From NCBI GenBank assembly GCA_012034575.1, contig JAAUPF010000030.1, forward strand, positions 1 through 49,114: DNA of 49,114 nt, in the 5' to 3' direction. Positions 1-7,234 of the stretch are shown here, piece after piece. Position 1 is the first letter of the stretch. Every line of letters begins with the position of its first letter. This stretch comes from Richelia sp. CSU_2_1 (GTDB lineage Bacteria > Cyanobacteriota > Cyanobacteriia > Cyanobacteriales > Microcoleaceae). A model generated the notes under the pieces. That model did not search any database, was not told where the DNA came from, and worked only from the letters and a program-made list of their open reading frames with translations. Made by a program: the position numbers and the translations under genes.

Positions 1-20
1 GACTAGCTGACATGTTGATC

Positions 21-126
21 AATTACCAATTACCAATTCATCCAATTCCCAATTCCAAATTCCCAATTCCCAATTCCCAATTCCCAATTCCCAATTCCCA
101 ATTCCCAATTCCCAATTCCCAATTTT
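21..126. repeat. Heptameric tandem repeats (AATTCCC family)
   Basis: Period-7 repeats of the type CCAATTC/CCCAATT run up to six bases before the first start codon, with an unbroken run of TTCCCAA units at about 60-125. This is the short tandemly repeated repetitive class typical of filamentous cyanobacteria. The complementary family recurs at 31822-31910. No independent function is visible. Confidence 0.9.
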
Positions 127-131
127 AAGAT

Positions 132-656
132 ATGAAAAAAGTAGCAGTATTTGGAAATGCAGGAGGCGGTAAATCAACCCTCAGCAAGAGATTGTCTGAG
201 ATCGCGGGTTTACCACTTTACGTCTTGGACAAGGTTCAATATCGATCGGGGGGAATTAAGGTTCCAGAGGAAGAATACAAACGCGCCCATCAGGAAATTT
301 TGCAGGCCGATCGATGGATTATTGACGGATTTGGTAGCATAGAAACCCTCTGGCCGCGACTTGATGCGGCAGATACTTTAGTTTATGTCGATTTACCGCT
401 ATCCGTGCATTTTTGGTGGGTGACTAAACGACTGCTTGCAGGCAAGATTAAACCGCCCGCAGGCTGGCCCGAAAACAGTCCCATATTAAAGAGTTCGATT
501 AGTAGTTACCGGGCGCTTTGGTTGTGTCAAAAATACTTAACCCCACAATATCGCGAGTATATCGATCGGGCGCAAAATACGAAAAGAGTTTATCATATCA
601 AATATGTCAAACAGATTTCACAATTTTTTGCATCAATTGAAAATGAAATCCAATGA
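132..656 (+). CDS. P-loop NTPase, adenylate kinase / FlaR-like
   Basis: A 174-residue soluble protein with a Walker A loop at residues 8-16 (GNAGGGKST) right after the first beta strand, followed by an IIDGFG segment near residue 63, as in small kinase-like proteins annotated as adenylate kinase or 'DNA topology modulation protein FlaR-related'. The family transfers phosphate from ATP to a small, mostly unknown acceptor. The length matches the family. It starts immediately after the heptamer array without a convincing Shine-Dalgarno sequence. A strong terminator follows at 739-769, so it is probably monocistronic. The fold is well supported; the substrate is not. Confidence 0.8.
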   Translation: MKKVAVFGNAGGGKSTLSKRLSEIAGLPLYVLDKVQYRSGGIKVPEEEYKRAHQEILQADRWIIDGFGSIETLWPRLDAADTLVYVDLPLSVHFWWVTKRLLAGKIKPPAGWPENSPILKSSISSYRALWLCQKYLTPQYREYIDRAQNTKRVYHIKYVKQISQFFASIENEIQ

Positions 657-738
657 AAAAAGCTCTGCTTTTAATCAACCAGCATTTCCGAAAAGGGCAA
701 AAACTCTTATCTGAAGCTAAAGTAAAACAGAAGTTACT

Positions 739-769
739 TTGTCACTCAAACCGAAAGTGACAATTTTTT
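739..769 (+). terminator. Rho-independent terminator
   Basis: A perfect 8-bp stem (TTGTCACT / AGTGACAA) with a 9-nt loop is followed directly by TTTTTT. It lies 83 bases after the kinase-like gene on the plus strand and touches the stop codon of the convergent HEAT-repeat gene. Confidence 0.8.
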
Positions 770-770
770 G

Positions 771-1439
771 TCAATCCCAGGTGCCGTCTAAGGCTGCGGC
801 GACTACTCGAAAATGTTCGTCGCGCTGGAGTTTGGAGAGTAATTCTTGGGCTTGGGGGTGTTGGATGCTGCGGAGGGCGATCGCCGCTTGCCACCGATTC
901 CGCCAGTAAGCATCCTCGGACATCACTTTTAATATATTGAAAGCTTCATCCTGCAAAGGCGATGTTAAAACTTGTCTCAGAGCGAGAATGCCTGCTTCTC
1001 GAACTGTTTGCGTTTCATCTTTTATCGCCTCCAATGCTACGGCTAATAATATTTCAGGGCGATCGATTTCGACTAGCAGAGAAATCACGGTTTGACGGAC
1101 TAGCCAGTTATCGGAATTCTCAAATAATTGTTGCAGTACGGGAATTGCCGGCTCGCCAAATTCAAAAATAGAATTAGCTGCTTCGGCTATGACGTTGGCA
1201 TCTTCGTCGGTTTTGATAATTGTTTGCAGTGCTTGAAATGACGCTGCGATCGGATGATTTCCCAATCCCATAACAGCAAGCCGGCGCAGGGTAAAGTTGG
1301 ATTCGTTGGCGAGTTTTTGCAGAATTGGAACGGCTATTTCTGAGGGAACTTCTGCAAGTTCATCTAAAGCGGCTTTGCGGAGGTTTAGTGCTGGGGCGCG
1401 GAGGTTTTTTTCAATTTCAGGGAGGCGATCGATGTTCAT
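771..1439 (-). CDS. HEAT-repeat protein (PBS-lyase-like repeats)
   Basis: 222 residues made almost entirely of alpha-helical HEAT repeats of about 30 residues with the usual pattern of small and Leu residues (for example LRRLAVMGLG, VRQTVISLL, VREAGILALR). No catalytic motif is seen. In cyanobacteria such proteins include phycobilin lyase subunits and NblB-like factors, but also generic scaffolds; no phycobilisome gene is nearby, so no specific role is assigned. The ATG at 1439 is preceded by AT-rich heptamer-like sequence and no clear ribosome binding site. A promoter-hairpin element about 300 bp upstream (1622-1813) points toward this gene. Confidence 0.8.
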   Translation of the reverse strand: MNIDRLPEIEKNLRAPALNLRKAALDELAEVPSEIAVPILQKLANESNFTLRRLAVMGLGNHPIAASFQALQTIIKTDEDANVIAEAANSIFEFGEPAIPVLQQLFENSDNWLVRQTVISLLVEIDRPEILLAVALEAIKDETQTVREAGILALRQVLTSPLQDEAFNILKVMSEDAYWRNRWQAAIALRSIQHPQAQELLSKLQRDEHFRVVAAALDGTWD

Positions 1440-1844
1440 TTGGTAATTATTGATAATTGGTAGTTGGTAATTGGTTGGGACTTACGCAGGGGAGCCGATC
1501 AAACCTGGTTGTTTACCAATATACGGCGTTGGTACTCGAAGATTCGGTAAAAAATCCGGTTTCTTTTTGCAGGAGAGCCGATCGAACTAAGTAATAGTGA
1601 ACTTTGCTTCTCAGAACTGCGAATTTGCACTCTCAAGTTGCGCTTTAAAAAAGTAATTTTTACCTATCGATTGTTGGTCGATCTTTACGCTATATTTAAA
1701 TAATGGGAGTGGTAGTTTAAATTTTATTTTGGTCACTATTCCCATTGTTAAAGTATACATTGTCAAGTCGATCGAGTCAAGCATTTTACCCTCAAAAAAA
1801 CGGCGAATTTTTGATAGCGAAGTTTTGATACAGTTGTCAGAGAT
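1440..1844. other. Intergenic region, HEAT gene to ATPase module
   Basis: Apart from promoter-hairpin copy 1, it holds heptamer-like TTGGTAA words (1441-1480) and an 18-base word at 1547-1564 (GTAAAAAATCCGGTTTCT) found inverted at 42678-42695, so a dispersed repeat. The plus-strand reading frame at 1729-1968 starts inside the repeat hairpin and was not accepted as a gene. Confidence 0.6.
1622..1813 (-). promoter_or_regulatory. Promoter-hairpin element, copy 1
   Basis: A stretch of about 190 bp that recurs at 5406-5598 in the same orientation. On the minus strand it has TTGACT (1780-1775), a 17-bp spacer and TATACT (1757-1752), a near-consensus sigma-70 promoter. The predicted start near 1745 falls at the edge of an imperfect hairpin (1746-1702; arms AATGGGA / TCCCATT extended by further pairs, AT-rich loop). 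The core is almost identical between copies while the flanks diverge. Transcription would continue toward the HEAT-repeat gene (leader about 300 nt) or make a small RNA. Confidence 0.6.
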
Positions 1845-1925
1845 TTATGTAAATAAAGTTGTCAACCAATTGGTAAATTTTACCGCAATATCTGTATCCT
1901 TATCTTGCTTGCAGATATCGCTCAT
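1845..1925 (-). pseudogene. 26-codon remnant downstream of the AAA ATPase
   Basis: Five bases after the ATPase stop an ATG opens a 26-codon frame. It is preceded by GGTGAGG, which lies in the last ATPase codons, so it sits exactly where a translationally coupled second gene would start. The peptide begins MSDICKQDKD and ends AVKFTNWLTTLF. That ending resembles the C-terminus of TOPRIM-like DUF3226 proteins, which are often encoded next to such ATPases (recalled family knowledge, not searched). Reading: an internal deletion removed most of a partner gene and left both ends. It could instead be a short chance frame. Confidence 0.4.
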
Positions 1926-1930
1926 AATCC

Positions 1931-3067
1931 TCACCGCACCTCAACATCCATATCAATTGAATCATTGAGGGTTTCAGAGGTATATTCTGTTGCGACGATC
2001 GAGCCATTTTTTTCATCCAGTCTGAAGAAAGCACCAAGTTCGGGGTAATTATTCCACGCTCGATCGAAACCTTTTATACAATCGCGACTGTGTGTTGTTG
2101 CAAAAATTTGAACGTTAAGTCTCTCCGATAGCTGAAACACAATATCCCAAACTTGAGGTTGTACGGTCCAGTGCAATCCATTTTCAAACTCATCAATTAA
2201 TAGCATTCCGTCTTTAGCATTTACCAAAGCAACAATGATATGAAATAAACGAGTCATACCATCTCCCATACTCTTGAGAGGCAATGGTTCATCTATGCCT
2301 TTAATTTTCACTATCGGGATACGATTATCGCTGCCGTCCCTTTTACTGGTGTCTTCGACAAAAGCAACTCCAGAAATGCGATCGTCGATGAGACGAAGCG
2401 CTGCAATAACTTCCGACTCTAAGTCTGTTAAGCTGGTTAAATCCCAAAGAGCAGCTAATTTTCGATTGGGCATATTGTCTGTCGCCACAATCTGCCACGT
2501 ATATTTGAAGTCAGATTCCGGTCTGGTATAAATAACTCTAGAGTTGCTACGTCGAATATGTGCAAGCTCCCTGTCTAATCTAAAATTTCTTAAAATTTTT
2601 TGCCCTTCTATTACGACTAAGTAAAACTCAAGATCTAATAAATTTTCATCTAAATTATCCTCAACTTGTTGCTTGGATAGGTAAATTTTTGTTTTGCCTT
2701 CCAAATCATTTTTATTTTGATAGCCAGCCATGCGGATCTGAAGCTTGGCATTTGATAATACATCCCCAAGAACAATGCCTGCTTCTCCGATTCTCGGTAA
2801 ATTATGCCCGAAAAAGAGATGCCGTACAAAATTAGCAAATAAATTTTGAGATTGGCGCTGAGCCTCACTATACCAAGTCTCTTGTCTGGATTCCAGAATG
2901 TCGAGTATAACTGTAGGGTCAGCATTGCTAGCATAGAGTTTTACTGCTTCGAGAAAGGTACTTTTTCCAGAATTATTTTTGCCAACAATTAGGTTGACGC
3001 GACCTAAACTGCTAACTTCTAGGTGTTGAAACAGCCTAAAATTTTCGATTTTAAAGGAGTTCAACAT
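1931..3067 (-). CDS. AAA family ATPase, OLD/RecF-like (AAA_15/AAA_21)
   Basis: 378 residues. The N-terminus LNSFKIENFRLFQHLEV and the Walker A GKNNSGKST (about residues 29-37) are characteristic of the RecF/SMC-like ABC ATPases of the OLD/AAA_21 group. A signature-like segment (LKSMGDGMTRLF, about residue 264), Walker B (GMLLIDEFENGLHW) and a switch His (FATTHSRDC) follow. No TOPRIM nuclease domain is attached, unlike OLD; relatives of this size usually act with a separately encoded TOPRIM or nuclease protein, often in phage defence. Here the downstream position holds only a 26-codon remnant. AAGGAGATAGTGT precedes the ATG. Upstream are two RHH-like genes, one split by a TnpB element. Confidence 0.85.
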   Translation of the reverse strand: MLNSFKIENFRLFQHLEVSSLGRVNLIVGKNNSGKSTFLEAVKLYASNADPTVILDILESRQETWYSEAQRQSQNLFANFVRHLFFGHNLPRIGEAGIVLGDVLSNAKLQIRMAGYQNKNDLEGKTKIYLSKQQVEDNLDENLLDLEFYLVVIEGQKILRNFRLDRELAHIRRSNSRVIYTRPESDFKYTWQIVATDNMPNRKLAALWDLTSLTDLESEVIAALRLIDDRISGVAFVEDTSKRDGSDNRIPIVKIKGIDEPLPLKSMGDGMTRLFHIIVALVNAKDGMLLIDEFENGLHWTVQPQVWDIVFQLSERLNVQIFATTHSRDCIKGFDRAWNNYPELGAFFRLDEKNGSIVATEYTSETLNDSIDMDVEVR

Positions 3068-3097
3068 ACACTATCTCCTTAGTTTATTCTAACCGAC

Positions 3098-3220
3098 TTA
3101 ATAATAGGGGGTGTTGCCATCATTTTTTGGTACTCTAATATTGTAGTTGGTTTCGGCATCGCGCGTATAATTCGCAACAGCAATATAAAGTCGATCGCGC
3201 GCGATTCGGTAGCGGTAACT
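3098..3220 (-). pseudogene. Possible gene remnant without start codon
   Basis: Between the split RHH gene and the ATPase, the minus strand has an open stretch of about 40 codons with no start codon. It encodes protein-like sequence (RDRLYIAVANYTRDAE, then NYNIRVPKNDG) and ends in TAA. The composition looks coding, but it opens after an in-frame stop and no family was recognised. It may be the tail of a decayed gene. The remainder of 3068-3242 shows nothing else. Confidence 0.25.
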
Positions 3221-3242
3221 TCATCAAATCTGCGATCGGGCC

Positions 3243-3411
3243 AACATTAATGCTGGCGCGGCTTTTCATCAGATGCAGACTGCTGTTTGAGAATTTTCTC
3301 CTCACGGTCTACAAGAGCTCTTTCCAAGAGGAATGCTGCTAAATTGCTAGTCGATCGACCTTCTTGCTTAACCCATTGTTCGAGGCGATCGTAAATTGCG
3401 TCCGGTGACAT
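3243..3411 (-). pseudogene. RHH/CopG-like protein, 3' fragment (split by TnpB element)
   Basis: Reading from ATG 3411 gives 55 residues: SPDAIYDRLEQW, then QEGRSTSNLAAFLLERA and a charged tail. This matches residues about 12-40 of the intact neighbour at 4777-5106 (IYDLLQGWADRERRSISSLAAFLLEKA). The missing N-terminal strand (MDRRVNVGT) lies at 4784-4758 on the other side of the TnpB element, so one ribbon-helix-helix-like gene was interrupted. Translation of this part alone from the ATG is possible, but it would lack the DNA-binding beta strand. Confidence 0.6.
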
Positions 3412-4757
3412 CTCCTACACCAACCTGAGTACAGGTATGGTGCAGGCTTCACAACCAATCCGGCTATTGCTTAGGAGGCGTTGTGCTTTAAGAACCGGAT
3501 GCCCCTCGGCTCTATTTTTTACGTTAATTGCTGCGTTATGGTCACGATCGAGACTCGACCCACAATGAGGACAATCATGCCAACGTTCGTGCAGCTTTTT
3601 GGGTACTTTCTCGCCACAATTGGAGCAATCTTGTGAGGTATTGTGAGCGCTTACTGGAATTACCAACAAACCAGCTTTTTCGGCTTTGTTTGCTAGTATT
3701 GACAGGAAGCTTGACCACCCAGCGTCCAACACAGATTTAGCCAATCTGGTACGAGCAAGTCCTTTGACGTTCAACTCTTCATGAGCCACTACATCATATT
3801 TCGACAGCAGATAATTAGCTGTTTTGAAGTGAAAATCTTTGCGTTTGTCTGCTACTTTTTTGTGTTTTTTCCCCAGTTGCTTAATCGCTTTTTGTCTGCG
3901 GTTACTCCCTTTCTTCCTGCGTGATACTCGTTTTTGAATGACCCTCAAACGTTTTTGAGCTTTACGGTAGTGTTGAGGAATTGCAACTGTTTCACCTTCA
4001 GATGTTGTCAAAAAGTCTTTTAATCCGACATCAATTCCAGTAATTGATTCTGGGTCGAAATCTGGTTTAATTTCAGGAACTGTTTTGTCCTCTAGGGAGA
4101 GAGTGAGGTAATATCCGTCAGCTTTCTTGGTGACAGATGCAGTTTTGATTTTGAAACCGTCAGGGATCGAACGATGCAGGATCGTCTGGATTTTTCCTAG
4201 CATTGGCAGGTTAATCAGGCTGCCCTGCAAGCATCCTTCCTTAAGTTGAGGATAAGTCAATGTGCGATAACGACTGCGGGGTTTAAACCTTGGCTTACCG
4301 CTACGTTTACCATTGCGATCGCCATTCAAAAAACGGTCAAATGTTACCTTGACTCGCTTAACTACATCCTGAAGGACTTGTGAATAAACTTCACTGTACC
4401 AGGGATGAGTCTTCTTGAGTTGAGGTAGCGTTTTCTTCTGTGAGTAATAGTCAGGGTTGTCCCTCAACTGTGGCAAATGGCAGACTAACGGACAGGAGTT
4501 GATAGGAGAACGGTTCTGCTCAAACCAGTTGAATCTATCAGCCAACAAGTAATTGTACTGAGCGCAAAGCATTGACAGCCATCTATCAATTTCTGCTGCT
4601 TGCTTTTTTGTGGGTCGTAGTTTGTACTGGTAGGCTGTTCTCACACTTCTCTCTACAAGCGTGTTACTTTTTGAGTATACACCAAGTAGACGCTTCACAC
4701 AGGATAAAAAATGATATCGAAAATCAAAACTCACCCGATTAATTTATTGGTCAACTC
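3412..4757 (-). mobile_element. IS200/IS605-type element carrying tnpB only
   Basis: Boundaries are inferred from the split RHH gene: its 5' part ends near 4758 and its 3' part begins near 3411, giving an element of about 1.35 kb. No Y1 transposase (tnpA) is present, so it would depend on one in trans. At the right end an imperfect hairpin (CACCATACCTG / CAGGTTGGTG, loop TACT) overlaps the tnpB stop codon, as expected for the end of the element and of its omega RNA. No target duplication is expected for this family. Confidence 0.65.
3415..4644 (-). CDS. tnpB: TnpB RNA-guided endonuclease (IS605 OrfB)
   Basis: The frame is open from 4734 (439 codons), but the family's N-terminus ([14 protein letters not shown]) begins at residue 32. 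The GTG at 4644, with AGAGAGAAG upstream, is therefore the likelier start (409 aa). RuvC residues appear intact: Asp in GIDVGLKDF (235), Glu in AHEELNV (319), Asp in DRDHNAA (396-402). The zinc ribbon has four Cys (370, 373, 388, 391). TnpB proteins are omega-RNA-guided nucleases of IS200/IS605 elements. The gene seems functional although it disrupts a host reading frame. The C-terminus overlaps the right-end hairpin. Confidence 0.9.
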   Translation of the reverse strand: MRTAYQYKLRPTKKQAAEIDRWLSMLCAQYNYLLADRFNWFEQNRSPINSCPLVCHLPQLRDNPDYYSQKKTLPQLKKTHPWYSEVYSQVLQDVVKRVKVTFDRFLNGDRNGKRSGKPRFKPRSRYRTLTYPQLKEGCLQGSLINLPMLGKIQTILHRSIPDGFKIKTASVTKKADGYYLTLSLEDKTVPEIKPDFDPESITGIDVGLKDFLTTSEGETVAIPQHYRKAQKRLRVIQKRVSRRKKGSNRRQKAIKQLGKKHKKVADKRKDFHFKTANYLLSKYDVVAHEELNVKGLARTRLAKSVLDAGWSSFLSILANKAEKAGLLVIPVSAHNTSQDCSNCGEKVPKKLHERWHDCPHCGSSLDRDHNAAINVKNRAEGHPVLKAQRLLSNSRIGCEACTIPVLRLV

Positions 4758-4784
4758 CGTACCTACGTTGACGCGCCTATCCAT
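4758..4784 (-). pseudogene. RHH/CopG-like gene, 5' fragment
   Basis: The ATG at 4784 overlaps the end of the upstream RHH gene (ATGGATAG: start and stop overlap by 8 bases), as in a coupled operon. It encodes MDRRVNVGT, the short basic beta strand that begins ribbon-helix-helix proteins; compare MSKRVTTYV of the neighbour. Then TnpB-element sequence follows and the frame stops at 4731. Joined to 3411-3243 the product would be about 65-70 residues. Confidence 0.55.
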
Positions 4785-5106
4785 CCCACATCAAGTGGAG
4801 TACCGCTATGGTGTGGGGATTCCGGCGAAGAAAGCTAAATACGTCGATAAGCGCTTTGTCATCAGAAATTAAGTTTTTTTTAGCTGAGAATAAGTATATT
4901 GTCGGCGATTTCGCATCAAATTTACTGCCGTTCCTGCTTGTCATCAGATGGGGGTGGCTGTTTTTGAATTTTTCCTGTTCCTCTCTAGCAGCTTTCTCCA
5001 ACAAGAATGCGGCCAAACTGCTGATGGAACGGCGTTCTCGATCGGCCCACCCTTGCAGGAGGTCATAGATTCCTTCAGCTACATAGGTTGTAACTCGTTT
5101 ACTCAT
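4777..5106 (-). CDS. RHH/CopG-like small DNA-binding protein
   Basis: 109 residues. The first 45 fit a ribbon-helix-helix pattern: basic strand SKRVTTYVA, helix IYDLLQGWADRER, then RSISSLAAFLLEKA. The C-terminal 60 residues match nothing I recognise. Such proteins usually bind operator DNA as dimers and often repress their own operon, for example as antitoxins. It is first in a minus-strand row with the second (split) RHH gene and the AAA ATPase. About 425 bp upstream lies promoter-hairpin copy 2, and the leader contains an 82-bp tandem duplication. The function is inferred from fold and position only. Confidence 0.65.
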   Translation of the reverse strand: MSKRVTTYVAEGIYDLLQGWADRERRSISSLAAFLLEKAAREEQEKFKNSHPHLMTSRNGSKFDAKSPTIYLFSAKKNLISDDKALIDVFSFLRRNPHTIAVLHLMWDG

Positions 5107-5204
5107 CAGAGGTTCTTGTTTTGTTTAAGCCAATCTTTAGTGTGCTGCATTTAGGTCTATATGTCTAATTTATTGACGATCGCGCGCGGGCTTTGCGCAA
5201 GTTT

Positions 5205-5368
5205 GTGCGATCGGGCATCTTTGAAGTCGTGTTCGATCGACCTCAATAACTCCGGTTCCTCGTGAAGACTTCAGTCCGCAACATTAGTGCGATCGGGAAT
5301 CTTTGAAATTATGTTCGATCGACCTCAATCAGATTAGTTTGGGGTGAAGGCTTCAGTCCGCCCAGATG
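5205..5368. repeat. Tandem duplication, period 82 bp
   Basis: Two adjacent units (from 5205 and 5287) share GTGCGATCGGG, ATCTTTGAA, TTCGATCGACCTCAAT and CTTCAGTCCGC in the same spacing of exactly 82 bp. The second unit ends in an imperfect 12-bp hairpin (CTTCAGTCCGCC / GGCAGGCTGAAG, 5351-5381). They lie between promoter-hairpin copy 2 and the RHH gene it would transcribe. Confidence 0.75.
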
Positions 5369-5405
5369 TGGCAGGCTGAAGTTTTCACTGCGAACAATTT
5401 TTGTA

Positions 5406-5598
5406 AATTTGCACTCTCCAATTGCACCTTAAAAAGTAGTTTTTACCTATTGCTTTTTTCTAGACTTTTAGGATATATTATTAAATAATGGGAGTGGTAA
5501 CTTAAATTTTATTTTGGTCACTATTCCCATTATTAAAGTATACATTGTCAAGCCGATCGAGTCAAGGGTTTTACCTCAAAAAAAAGGGCGATTTTTTG
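5406..5598 (-). promoter_or_regulatory. Promoter-hairpin element, copy 2
   Basis: Same element as 1622-1813, same orientation, roughly 80% alike by eye. On the minus strand: TTGACT (5565-5560), 17-bp spacer, TATACT (5542-5537), predicted start near 5530. The hairpin is at 5531-5487. Between copies the hairpin arm differs (GTAACT versus GTAGTT) in a way that keeps pairing through G-U wobbles when the plus strand is read as RNA. It would drive the RHH-ATPase module. The rest of 5107-5707 holds the 82-bp duplication and AT-rich sequence without a gene. Confidence 0.6.
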
Positions 5599-5707
5599 GC
5601 TGTATTTAGAATTTAATTGCTTGGGAGATTGAATTAGTATATCCTACTTTAGGATGAAGAACTATAACAGAGATTAAAGCTTTATTGTCGAGAGCTTTGA
5701 TGCTGCT

Positions 5708-6328
5708 TCATGAAAAATTTAGTTTTTGAAATAAATCGGCAACCGACAGAGTAAAACCGGGGACAATCTCTTCACCATCGAGGGAATCAGCGGACTTGAG
5801 GAGACGATCGGGCTCTTCGGCCGATCGATAGACCAAAACATACTTTTGCTTGGGATGAACTACCCAAACCAAACGCGAGCCATTATCAAAATATTCTATC
5901 AGTTTGCGATCGATTTCTTCCACTGTATTGCTAGGAGAAAGAATTTCTACAGCCAGATCCGGAGCACCTTCGAGAAAGCCATCGGGAAGGTCATCTAAAC
6001 CTTGCAACCGTTCTTTAGCCATGAAAGAAATATCGGGCGATCGCTTGTTTCCCGATTTCATCTTGAAAGCAGTGCTAGAATCAAACATCGCCCCTAAGTT
6101 TTGCAGGCGGACATAACCACCGAGCAAAATCATCAAGATACTGCAAATATAACCGTGTTTTGCACCAGAATTTCCCATGTCAATTAGTTCTCCATTTACA
6201 AGTTCATAGCGGTGTCCGTCTCGATCGAGCGCCATAAATTCGGCGTCAGTCCAGATTTTTCGCTCCACTGGTTTTTCTAGTTGCTGTTCTGTTGGGTTTG
6301 CCGTTGAGTTTTGAATTAGAGCAGTCAT
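5708..6328 (-). CDS. Uma2 family endonuclease-like protein (DUF820)
   Basis: 206 residues with the Uma2 core: YELVNGELIDM (41-51), SPDISF (98-102), DLAVEILSPSNT (124-135) and RKLIEYF (141-147). These supply the acidic residues and Lys of the PD-(D/E)XK restriction-endonuclease fold. The family is greatly expanded in cyanobacteria; its biological role is unknown and many copies are linked to mobile DNA. AGGAGAAAGC precedes the ATG at 6328. A second Uma2 gene lies at 7235-7849, with an SDR gene between, all on the minus strand. Confidence 0.9.
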   Translation of the reverse strand: MTALIQNSTANPTEQQLEKPVERKIWTDAEFMALDRDGHRYELVNGELIDMGNSGAKHGYICSILMILLGGYVRLQNLGAMFDSSTAFKMKSGNKRSPDISFMAKERLQGLDDLPDGFLEGAPDLAVEILSPSNTVEEIDRKLIEYFDNGSRLVWVVHPKQKYVLVYRSAEEPDRLLKSADSLDGEEIVPGFTLSVADLFQKLNFS

Positions 6329-6420
6329 AGCTTTCTCCTAAAAGTATATTTCTAGTTAAACTGAATTTAGAAAATCAATCTGTACGGTGAGGTTTCCGTA
6401 GTGCGATCTTAAAATTAGCA

Positions 6421-7191
6421 TCAGAAATGAGCAAGATAACCGCCATCAACTGCCAAAACCTGACCGGTGATGTAAGATGCTGCGGGCGAAGCAAAGAACA
6501 AAACAGCACCCGCAATTTCTTGTGGTGTTCCCCAACGACGGAGAGAAGTTCGATTTTTTAACCATTCTGCAACCCGATCGTCAGCAACACCATGTGCATT
6601 ACTTTCGGTTGCAAAAAAACCTGGAGCAACTGCATTAACGGTGATGCCAAAAGTTCCCAATTCTGCCGCCAGCGCGCGGGTTAAAGCTTCGAGTCCTCCT
6701 TTTGCAGTCGTGTAAACCGCATCACCTGCACCTGCAATTTGCCCTGCTATTGATGTAATATTGATGATTCTTCCTTCACCCTTCTCTACCATCAGCCGTG
6801 CGGCTTCTCGTGACAAATTGAACGGTGAAATCAAATCGGCTTGAATTAGCTGGCGCACTGCATCCATTTCAAACTCGAAAAATCCGCGACGATCGCGCAT
6901 TCCCACATTATTGACGAGAATATCTAAACAACTGTACTTTTCTCGGATTTTCCCAAATGCTTTTTTAACCGCAGTTTCATCCGTTACGTCAAATTGCAAT
7001 GAAGAGGCTAACCCGCCCGTTGACTCAATAACTGCAACTGCTCGATCGAGCCGTTCAATACTTCGCCCGTTGACGATAACACGCGCACCCGAGGCGGCAA
7101 GTAACTTGGCAATTTCCAGCCCCAATCCCCGTCCCGATCCTGTTACTAAGGCAACTTTTCCGTCTAATGAGAATTCCGAGAATGCCACCAT
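6421..7191 (-). CDS. SDR family NAD(P)-dependent oxidoreductase
   Basis: 256 residues, the usual length of a classical short-chain dehydrogenase. The cofactor loop TGSGRGLG is at 17-24, NNVG at 94-97, and the catalytic set is Ser147, Tyr160 and Lys164 (YxxxK). The C-terminus ITGQVLAVDGGYLAHF is standard. Best relatives by pattern are the gluconate 5-dehydrogenase/glucose dehydrogenase/FabG-like group. The residue after the glycine loop and the end of strand two (IVNGRS) suggest NADP(H), but the substrate is unknown. It lies between two Uma2 genes with no obvious functional link. Confidence 0.9.
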   Translation of the reverse strand: MVAFSEFSLDGKVALVTGSGRGLGLEIAKLLAASGARVIVNGRSIERLDRAVAVIESTGGLASSLQFDVTDETAVKKAFGKIREKYSCLDILVNNVGMRDRRGFFEFEMDAVRQLIQADLISPFNLSREAARLMVEKGEGRIINITSIAGQIAGAGDAVYTTAKGGLEALTRALAAELGTFGITVNAVAPGFFATESNAHGVADDRVAEWLKNRTSLRRWGTPQEIAGAVLFFASPAASYITGQVLAVDGGYLAHF

Positions 7192-7234
7192 ATTTGCTGT
7201 CTGGGATGATGATAAATGCTGTATTACCTAATTG

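Noticed and set aside
1729..1968. 79-codon plus-strand frame across promoter-hairpin copy 1
   Set aside because: It begins in the repeat hairpin and overlaps the ATPase end and its downstream remnant; no family pattern and no ribosome binding site.
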